Positions 55,636-64,000 of a stretch of 64,000 bases of DNA are shown here, piece by piece. Position numbers and translations under genes: made by a program. The stretch's first letter is position 1. Each line of letters starts with the position of its first letter. This DNA is from Pomphorhynchus laevis. Lineage: Eukaryota; Acanthocephala; Palaeacanthocephala; Echinorhynchida; Pomphorhynchidae. The stretch spans positions 62,001-126,000 of the forward strand of contig WNNJ02000379.1 of the NCBI GenBank assembly GCA_012934845.2. Direction: 5' to 3'. Under the pieces are notes generated by a model that searched no databases, had not been told where the DNA came from, and was given only the letters and a program-made list of their open reading frames with translations.

Positions 55636-58089
55636 GTATTTTTAGCTTTTAAATTTTATATTTTACTGTAGATAAAATATCTATTGAAACGGTTGTGTTT
55701 CAATACAATTAACGACTTTACAATAATGCGTAATTCGCTTTATCATGTTTAGTTTTCACAAACTAAACCTAACCTATATTCTGTTCTCATGAAGAACGAA
55801 CTATAATTATTTATTAGATTTCCATATCAACAATAACGAATAGAAATTATAATCTTATTGAATATATATATTTTTAACCAGATTCTGTATTATTTTATAA
55901 TCTTGTTGTTGTAACCGAATTAATACTGTGTTTAAGTATATACAAAGTAGTATCGGCTATTACATGATTTGAGAAGTTTATATATTAACGGCAATATGAT
56001 TTTAGTAAATTTTAAAGAAACTAAATTTTCAAAACATTTGTTTTGAGGATTTATTTCCATGAAGCCTATCTATTTGATTCGATTAAATGATCCAATTATC
56101 TCATTAAAATATACAATATTTATTTCCCTACACATTTGCATTCTATCTATCTGTATTGGCACCACAGTACTGATACTTGTTTAGATGCACGTTTTGTGAT
56201 AATAATGCAATGTTTTATATATATTTTTTTCATAGCAATTTTGTAATCAGGTTGCAACAAATCAAATTGTATGAACAGTAAGTATATTGCAGCAAAATGT
56301 TAGTTCAAGTTTAAAATACCAAACGCTAGTTTAGCTTGTTCTTGTTTAAGATTTTGTTTTTAAATCCTTAAATTAGAATGATACCTGCTGATTTTTCGTA
56401 ATTATATTGAACTGACAAGCTTTTGAAAATTTATGACATAAAAGCCACCATACCCATCATCTACCAGGTATGAATTTTCAATTCAATAAAAATGTTTTAA
56501 ATAATTATTTTCTATGCTAGTTTCAAATATCTTCATTTTGTATCAATTATATATAAAATAGGATTTTAAGGTTATATATATGTTCCACATTATGTTATAA
56601 TTATAAAAAATTTAATGAAGATATTAATTTATTTAGCTGTTATTTAAAATTCAGTGCTACTTTCATATTTAAAAAATATATATTATTATTTTACAATTCG
56701 ATCGTAAATCCACTATCAATACATTTTATTCTCAACACCAAAAAGATACGCTAAATGTTTTGTGACATTTTATAAATGCAGTTTTGTAATAAAAATATTT
56801 AATATTGATATAAAATATTAATATTAAATATTTGTATGTTATATTTATCAAAAAATATTAAAAAAGTTACTCCCGAATGTAACTTTTAGTTAGATGCACC
56901 AACGTTTGCTTTAGTGGTTACATCGACTATTTGAATTTATCGTTATGAACTGTACGATGCCGACCGAGAAGGTCAAAATCCTTGGATAGATTACCTTCCA
57001 ATATAATCTATATTTGTGATGAATAATCAATGTACCACTGATATTAAACACGCTTAGCTATTTGATGTATAAGCTCTACCTCGTATAGAAGATACAATTT
57101 ACGCAAAAGTTGCATCTTCAATTTTGCACACTTTTTCTAAATCTACTTTTTCTCTCTTTCATGATTCATTTAGCAGAATTCACTGCTCTTAGTTAATTAG
57201 TATCGAATATGTTCGGAAGTGCACCTACAATTCTTAAGTATCCATATCGAGCGGATAATTTATAAAAACCAACTTCATCATATTATTCGCCTTATTATTG
57301 TCGCAAAATACGATTAATATTTTAACATTCAAAGTATTAAAAACTAACCTGGTTTAACCTCGTATGACCTCTGTAGGTCATAAATCAACTTAGGTTTCAA
57401 CGACACCAAAGCTTCTCCTCGGAATTTCTGATATACTCGATAACCGCAACTTTAATTTTGCTACATTGCCCATTTTGCAAAGTAATCCATCGGTAATAAA
57501 TTGAGTTCCGAATTCACAAAATAGACTACATGATAAATTGGAGTAATTGTTGATAACATCAATGTATCTTTAGTTTTCACATTTGCAAAAGCATCTAAAT
57601 TTAGGTATTTTATACCAAATTACATTCTAACCTTTAGTAAGTTGTCAAACACATCGCATATTGTTGGTAGGTTTACTTAAGTAAACTTGGCGAGCATATT
57701 CACACAAATTCGTCAGCCACAATTAAAAATGATTGTTTGTTCCTGTTTGATAAAATAGCTATCAGAATAGGGTGAACTTGTGAGGTATTCGAAAATACTA
57801 GTTTTCTGTCAACTAAATTTAAAACATTGGCTGCATTATTAGTGAACACATTTATTCTTATCTGAGAGGATTTGTCTCGAATTATTTTAATCGGTAAAAA
57901 TATTTATGAACACAAATAAATTATGAATCCGCTTGACATTATCCAAATCATTGGTTTATTCTCTTCCAATTATATATATTAATATGAGGAACCAGCTTAC
58001 ACCGACGGCCAGGATACTTAACATATGCGTTCATATATTAAATTTGTTGAATATAAAAATATTCACTTTCCTACATAATAAAATTAGGA
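55636..58089 (+). other. Likely first recognised intron of the Brahma-like gene; AT-rich
   Basis: Starts at the GT donor. No further exon was recognised to the end of the window, so the intron may exceed 8 kb. Short stretches near 57360-57800 hint at decayed retroelement sequence but could not be assigned. Confidence 0.45.
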
Positions 58090-58620
58090 TTATCCGGAAC
58101 GCACATGATTAGTCCAAAGAGGCTATACACATGCTGCTACGTTAGCAAATTCTCGGAGATGCATTTTAAGTATATTACAAGAGAGACGAAACGACTTATG
58201 GTAGTTCACCCTACTAATGAGTGCTGCTGGCTACCATCAGCTCGTCTAGGGGTGATAAGGAAGTATACTCTGCATGAAATCGAACTCCGGTTTTTAGCAA
58301 TATCTGCGATTATGAAACTGAAGCTTTTTAGCTCCTGGAGCACAGTTTTACACATTCTGATTTAAAATTATAAAAATGTGTCCTATAAAGGATTCTGTGA
58401 GAAAGCAAGCAAAGACAGCAAGTAAAATTCCTGCCGAATAAAATTAGGATTATCCGGAAAGCACATGATTAGTCCAAAGAGGATATGCAAATGCTACTAC
58501 GTTAGCAAATTCTCGGAGATGCATTTTAAATATATTACAAGACAGCCGAAACGACTGATGGTAGTTCACCCTACTGATGAGTGCTGCCGGTAACCATCAG
58601 CACCATAGCCGTTTCATCAT
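58090..58620 (+). repeat. 357-bp-type ribozyme repeat, two diverged units
   Basis: Landmarks GCTGCTACGTTAGC and GCTACTACGTTAGC near 58130 and 58490 (period about 362). Both retain the core motifs (CGAAACGACT, ATGAGTGCTGC); the first has CTAATGAG and the second ends at GCACC, so neither has a complete ribozyme. Confidence 0.8.
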
Positions 58621-59279
58621 TTCAACGTTGCCAACATGAATTGTAGAAATATGCGATTATTAATTTTTCCCGTAATTAACGACATTTTTTGATATTTCTA
58701 CTTTTTAATTTCGTAGCATAAAAATTTAATAGTGTAGCATCACCTTCTCAAAATTTATTGTGAAGAATGCGTGGAAATGTACATATGTATATCTATATTT
58801 CTTTTTTTTGATAAAATAGCTCTATACAGTTATTATTGAATATATTAAACTTAAAAGAAGCTACAAATGAAAAAATATCTTTAAAACGAAAAAAGCTGAA
58901 GATTAAATAACAGAATACATCAGCTTTCTTCTATTTACATATGGATTGATATCCTATTGTATCACTCCTATTTACCTTGAATGTTAACATATACCATTAA
59001 CAACAGGTACATTTACACTGTCGTTATGTGATGTCCAATAAAAGTTTACCTTATGCCTTTTTGCAAGGCGGTAGCAGACGAAACAATACCAACTTATCAG
59101 CCTGAAAGCTGACATGTTGTGAGTCAAGGTGGTGTATGGAATTGATTCATGAATGGAGACTATCGTAGCTGGTTTTTAATGTGAAATCATCTAGTGTGAC
59201 GTAGCAAAAAGTTAAAATATATAATTGCATCTGTATAATATCAGAGGTAATTTTAACTAAATGGCAAATGATTAATGAA
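58621..59279. other. Unassigned AT-rich interval
   Basis: Nothing recognised apart from a GACGAAAC-type motif near 59075. Confidence 0.5.
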
Positions 59280-60540
59280 GCTTGTGAATTCATATAGTGT
59301 GACCAAATGCATGTTAGACAAACTGGTTGGGCCATGCATATTCGAGCTATTACTATACGCCCTGTTATTAGTTCACAAAAATACCAATAATGATATAACA
59401 GTGAAATATTGTATATAATTTTCCGATCACGTTATGAAAAATCGAATCGAACGTAATATTTCGGATATTGCTAAACAAAGAAAGAATTGTACCGGATGTG
59501 AAAAATTATGACTGACAAAATTTGGATCATTGTCTGCAATATCAGTATATCATGCTACAAGTTAACTAAACACCTTCATATAATACAAATGCCAGGCAAC
59601 ACAACTATGAAAATTCTTCCAGATCAAAATTATTTGCAAATCAAATTAAGAGATTTCACATAGAAATTGAAGAATGTAATTATATTTTTTAGGTTTTGAT
59701 AGTTAAAATTGTTATATAGCATTAACGGTGTATTGAGGAATGGTTAAAACCCAATTTAAAAAATATAGTTGACAATAATTCGCTAATGATATTGACAAAT
59801 GAGTCTCATGGGTTTAACAACCATTCGTCAGTACACTTAAATCCAATCTCACAATTTCAACTATCAAAATCCATAAAATACTACAACATTTTACACTTTA
59901 TGTATTAAATATCATAATAAGTTTGGTAATAATTTTGATCTGGAAGAATTTTTATAGTTGTGTTTCCATAGTTGAAAATATTAACTGGAGTTATTGTAAG
60001 TGCAATATGTGCTCAGCCTTGAGCATTTTATTATAATAATTTCGCTAACAAAAAATGATCATTTTCTGCAATATCGGTACATCACCTTACAAGTTAATAA
60101 AACATCTTCATATAGAATTAATGCCTATCTTGTAGAAAATGACATCAATATATGAAATCAATGATGACTTTATAAAAGAATTTTAAAGTGTTAAGATTGT
60201 GATACCAGATAATTACATTTTATGAACACTTGACATTGAATGTTTAACACATAAATCAAACAGTTTAATGGTATTGATATTATCAAGAACATATTGATAG
60301 AGCAATGATATAATGAGGCGATAAACATAACTATTGAACTATTATCAACGATACTAGAATAGAGTAATATCAAATTTTAAATTCACATATTCCACCATCA
60401 AATAGGGTCAGAAATGGGAAGTCTAATTACTCCTGTATTTGATGGATTATACGTTTCTGAAGTTGAAAAGAGAGTTATTGAAAATCATGATTATCAGCCG
60501 TGAATGTTATTAAGATACATACATAAATTATATATTTAAC
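59280..60540 (+). mobile_element. Old PLE relic with GIY-YIG-like and RT-like parts, invaded by a foldback
   Basis: Near 59285-59350 the plus strand reads CDQMHVRQTGWAMHIRA, like the YIGQTGRxLxxR part of a GIY-YIG domain. Near 60215-60250 a motif A-like ILISLDI-type stretch occurs, and near 60400-60530 QIGSEMGSLITPVFDGLYV (motif B-like) and LLRYIHKLYI (position of RYVDD). If both parts belong together the endonuclease precedes the RT, as in Naiad-type PLEs, but they may be separate relics. Stops are frequent. Confidence 0.45.
59530..60125. repeat. Nested inverted and direct repeats (foldback/MITE-like)
   Basis: The arm from 59597 (ACACAACTATGAAAATTCTTCC) pairs with the arm ending near 59972 (GGAAGAATTTTTATAGTTGTGT), and inner segments (GGTTTTGATAGTTAAAATTG / CAATTTCAACTATCAAAATCC-like) continue the inverted symmetry. 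Outside, CTGCAATATC...TTCATATA occurs directly repeated near 59536 and 60078. Confidence 0.75.
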
Positions 60541-60562
60541 ATTTAAAAGCATGCACAAGTCA

Positions 60563-61990
60563 AATCAGCTAACTGAGTCTACGTATTTAATATTATTAAA
60601 AAATAAACAAAACATAATAATGCTAAATCAAAAAGTAATAATTAAATAATAAAATTAATAATTGTTTTTAGATTTTCTATAATTTAAATCAAGTTAAAAT
60701 AAAAAATTGAAATTTAGCATAAAAGTCAATTTTTATGAATTGACTAATAAATAACAAACTATTGTATCAGAATAAGGATTGGAGGTCATCAGGAGGAACT
60801 GCTATGAAATCAGGTTTCGGCCCCTAATTCCTTTACCCGACATAGCAGCGGGGCCAAATACATGCTAATGTATTTCCTCTGATAAAACTATCTAGTATCT
60901 TATTCTAATACAAAGTATATTATTTATTATCCATCCATAAAAATTTGCCACTTAAGAGTTTAAATTTATTCTTTATATTATTGTGTTGATTTATATATTT
61001 TACTATTTTCTGCTTGATGTTATTTTTATAGTAACCTAGTTTAAAATATGTATCTATTAAATTATTTAAATGATTTTGAAGAAAGCCAATATCATTACAT
61101 ATTGTTGCAATTCTTAAAATTTCATTATTTAATGTATTATATTTTATATTATATGGTATGCATGAATGCTCATGCAAAAATATGTTTATTGTAAATTTAA
61201 ATATGTCATATTTACGATATAAATTAAAAGTAGTTTTTATTGATGCTAATTTAATGTTCATATCAAAATATATACTTTCTTTATCATCAATATTGGTTTT
61301 ATTAAGAATAAGGCTTTTTGGATAAATTTGTTCACTAATTGAATAAAAATTATTAGAATTAAATTCACATATATCATCAATGTATCAAAACATATATTTC
61401 ATATCTTTATATAATTTAGATTTATTTTTAAACAGTTATGAACAAATTCATATTCTATAAAGCTTAAAAACAAGTCAGCTATAATTGGGCTACTATTACC
61501 ATCCATTGGAACACCTTTTACTTGTCTAAATATAGATGTCCCTACTTTTAAATAATTTTGATTTATCAAAATATTTAAGGATTCTATTAATTCAATTTTA
61601 TCCATATATTTATATTTACTTGATGGTTTAATTTTTGTTAGATAGGCGTTATAATTATTATAGCATATATATGTATACCTTTTTCCGAATATAAGATTAA
61701 TTAATTTTACTAACGCTTCTTTAATATCTATTAAATCTAGATTTGTTTAAATCGTACTGAAATCGTTTTATTATTTATATTTTGAAAATTTATTCCTTTT
61801 GTGTGTTCTAAAAATTCTTTTGTAGAAAAAATACTGAAATAGTGTTTTATACCAGTATTAATTTCGATAACTTGCAATATTTTTTGAAGTGAACTTTAAT
61901 TACTAAGTATTTTATTCATATTGACAGAAAGTGGTTTTAATGTACATTTAAACTCACTACATATGAACTTAGATTTTTCTGGATTTTTAT
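60563..61990 (-). mobile_element. Retroelement P2, copy P2b
   Basis: Second copy of the element at 19173-20550, with the same ends and structured 3' UTR. It keeps about 150 bp near 61610-61740 that P2a lacks, so it shows the longer form. RT parts: FRQVKGVPMDGNSSPIIADL (61540 downward), FIEYEFVHNC, ICEFNSNNF, then MNIKLASIKTTFNLY to a stop at 60920. Frame breaks are present and the YIDD region is damaged. Lies in the presumed Brahma intron, antisense to the gene. Confidence 0.65.
60791..60880 (-). ncRNA. Putative structured RNA (pseudoknot + hairpin) in P2b 3' UTR
   Basis: Same architecture as 19439-19530: CTGCTATG/CATAGCAG (60799-60806/60841-60848), GGCCCC/GGGGCC (60819-60824/60850-60855), hairpin AAATACAT/ATGTATTT (60856-60863/60868-60875), and outer GAGGA/TCCTC. 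Relative to P2a the hairpin has one G-C to A-T double change that preserves pairing, and the first helix has shortened on both sides together. Confidence 0.6.
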
Positions 61991-62007
61991 CCGATAAAAC
62001 ATAGGAA

Positions 62008-62090
62008 CGCTTTTAAACTTTGCTCAAAGTTTAAAAGCGCTTAAACGCTTTTTAACTTTGCTAAAAGCGTTTATCACGAAACTGAACAAA
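62008..62090. repeat. Two successive hairpins with related stems
   Basis: CGCTTTTAAACTTTG / CAAAGTTTAAAAGCG (62008-62022/62025-62039, loop CT), followed by a second hairpin built from AAACGCTTTT / AAAAGCGTTT. They lie just outside the 5' end of P2b. Confidence 0.88.
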
Positions 62091-62279
62091 AAAAGTAAAC
62101 TCTGATTCAATAACAAAATAACAATCTATAGCAGTCATTAATAGTGAGCTATACAAAGATTCAAATGTGTTATTGCAAATATTACTATAAAGGAAGGATA
62201 CTAAAATCAAAGGACTAATTAAATAGTTAATCTAAACATCCGCAGACAACTTATTTTCTCACTCAACTTCATGCAAATG

Positions 62280-62665
62280 AACTATTGTCTCAGTTTACTA
62301 GTCAACTTACCCAAATCCTTACTACCCCATCTTCAACTCGTTCTCCACACAGGCGCTTGTATGTTATTACTTATCAGACACTGATCATATTTCTTGCCAT
62401 CTATTGCTTCTCAAATGGCCTAGCATTTTTCAACGCGTCATCATGCGCTTACTACTTCTTGTTTTTCGTTTTCATGCATTCAACTCACCGTCTTATCTTA
62501 AACTTGCTTTCTACAACTCAATCAATATATTTTCTCTAACTTTACTATGCATTCACACAAGTATTTTTGTCATTCCTAGATATTAGACTAATTATGGCAT
62601 CCGTGCATACCATGTTTGTGGGCCACTCGCATAGAACTGCATTCACATCAACATTGACTCATCTT
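62280..62665 (+). mobile_element. Ancient LINE A-like C-terminal relic
   Basis: The plus strand encodes LLKWPSIFQRVIMRLLLLVF, NSPSYLKLAF and, after a stop, TNYGIRAYHVCGPLA, aligning with WPTIHIRIKLRLLLVTFRLI, GSPSFINLPF and NNYGLRSFLVAASLA of A4. It is strongly diverged at the DNA level, so much older than the other A copies. Confidence 0.65.
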
Positions 62666-62669
62666 CCTC

Positions 62670-63140
62670 TTACTACTGATGGTAGTTCACCCTACTGATG
62701 AGTGCTGTCGTCTACATTCAGCTCGTCTTAAAGTGATAAAGAAGTCTGCTCTGTATGTTATCAAACTCCGAGTTTTATCAGCATCTACGATTACGAAACT
62801 GAAGCTTTTTAGCTCCCGGAGCACAGTTTTACACATTATGATTTAAAATTATAAAAATGTATCCTCCAAAGGATCCTGTAGGAAAGCAAGTAAAATTCCT
62901 GCTGAATGAAATTAGGATGATCTGGAAAGCACATGATTAGTTTAAAGAGGTAATGCTCATGCTATCACGTTAGCAAATTCTCGGAGATGCCTTTTTAATA
63001 CATCACCAGTCAGCCGAAACGACTGATGGTAGTTCACCTAACTGATGAGTGCTGCCGTCTACATTCAGCTCGTCTTAAAGTGATAAAGAAGTCTGCTCTG
63101 TATGTAATCGAACTCCGATTTTTGGCAACATCTACGATTA
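62670..63140 (+). repeat. 357-bp-type ribozyme repeat, two diverged units
   Basis: CTGATGGTAGTTCACC near 62679 and 63023, each followed by CTGATGAGTGCTG and CAGCTCGTCTTAAAGTGA. The change from TAGGAGTGA to TTAAAGTGA weakens stem I, so these are probably inactive. Confidence 0.8.
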
Positions 63141-64000
63141 TATATTGCTCAAAGTATATATAAGTAGACAGATTCAACTTATCATTTAATATCATAATTT
63201 TTAATCTTCTTTAAAATGATTTCGCCTATTATATATGCATAACTTTTCCAAAGCTATTGGTTTTTGTGGGTTATAATAAAATTAATATATAGTCAATAAA
63301 TACAAAAACAATGTTCACATAAATGCTGTGAAGATAAAGCTCTTACAAAATCAATCATACTCAGAGTTAAAGTCTTAGTATCATTGCCAAAAAATCAGCA
63401 TATATATTCGCGTCTATACATTCACCCCGGTAATGCCCTAATTTTATATATTGTGACGTTTCTCCTCTCGCTTCGTTTTCATCAGGATCCTTTTTAAAAA
63501 TAAGTAGACATATTCAAATGACCTCTATATTGCATGTACAATACCATTTTATATACAAGTTGTCTTTATATTTCGTTTTCAATGCCATTTTTATGCAAGT
63601 TATCCGGCTGTATTATGCAGTCAAATATTTTTGCCATCTACAAATGCATTATTTTCAAATTGTAAAATTTAAGGATTTCGAGAAATTTGACTCCGGAATT
63701 GAAGTATTGATATAAATTCTTAATGCTCATGTATATTTTTTCATTGGACATTTACGTTTAACGTTCACTACTATAATATTATCGCGTAGCTAAAATTAAT
63801 CCGCTCTATTTCAAAAGTATACTATTTACCTGTCGTACACTGAATTTTACCTCTCTTTCAAATTGTTTTTGTGATAACATAAAATACCATAAAAAGATGC
63901 AATGTTTTTAATTTTAAAGTGAGCTTGTAAAAATGCATAAAAATGTACTCTAATTAATGAATGTAAAAATACATATTAAAATTAAATTTTTATAAATGTA
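63141..64000. other. Unassigned AT-rich interval
   Basis: No gene recognised. A 65-codon open stretch at 63518-63715 is AT-rich and without motif. A GGTAATGCCC...CGTTTTCATCAGGATCC stretch near 63430-63490 recalls the reverse complement of a CTGATGA...GAAACG motif but is degraded. Confidence 0.45.

Noticed and set aside
57340-57800. Possible retroelement polymerase or integrase remains on the minus strand
   Set aside because: Only isolated short phrases were suggestive and they lay in different frames; not enough to name an element.
63518-63715. 65-codon open frame
   Set aside because: AT-rich, aromatic-rich translation with no motif; consistent with chance.

Overview
This window looks like an AT-rich metazoan genome, most likely an invertebrate and possibly a flatworm. 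The one host gene has the layout of an animal Brahma/SMARCA2-4 remodeller. The rest is dominated by CR1-like and knuckle-bearing LINEs, Penelope-like elements (PLEs), a decayed Ty3/gypsy element and hammerhead-type ribozyme repeats. The species call is inference. No tRNA, rRNA or CRISPR array was recognised.

Layout. 1-4.7 kb: LINE family A copy A1 between fragments of LINE family C. 4.7-18.3 kb: a 480-bp inverted repeat pair brackets three copies of LINE family B, B1 (minus) head-to-head with B2 (plus), which is head-to-tail with B3 (plus). 18.3-24.4 kb: AT-rich DNA, a retroelement with an unusual reverse transcriptase (P2a), a truncated LINE, and an array of 357-bp repeats that switches orientation. 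24.5-30.1 kb: LINE C2, small LINE relics and LINE fragment A2. 30.4-38.3 kb: a decayed gypsy element on the minus strand split by LINE C3. 38.3-45.3 kb: nested LINEs, including near-intact A4 inside an older LINE. 45.3-49.4 kb: a minisatellite, a GC-rich retroposed insert with a 15-bp target duplication, and two foldbacks. 49.4-53.3 kb: a PLE (P1) with tandem terminal repeats carrying canonical hammerhead ribozymes, a foldback with hammerhead-like motifs, and a stray 76-bp duplicate of the neighbouring host exon. 53.7-55.6 kb: the first recognised coding exon of a Brahma-like gene. 55.6-64 kb: apparently its intron, holding more 357-bp repeats, a PLE relic with a foldback, P2b and an old LINE relic.

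The most notable signals are three kinds of structured RNA. (1) The 357-bp repeats contain every part of a hammerhead ribozyme, permuted so that normal topology forms only between adjacent tandem units, with predicted cleavage exactly 357 nt apart; this recalls animal retrozymes. (2) The two P2 copies share a pseudoknot plus hairpin just downstream of the reverse transcriptase, with one compensatory base-pair change; it fits no ribozyme class I could test by eye. (3) P1 terminal repeats carry textbook short-stem-III hammerheads, as known for PLEs. Together they suggest PLE machinery mobilising self-cleaving RNA repeats around and inside a chromatin-remodeller gene.
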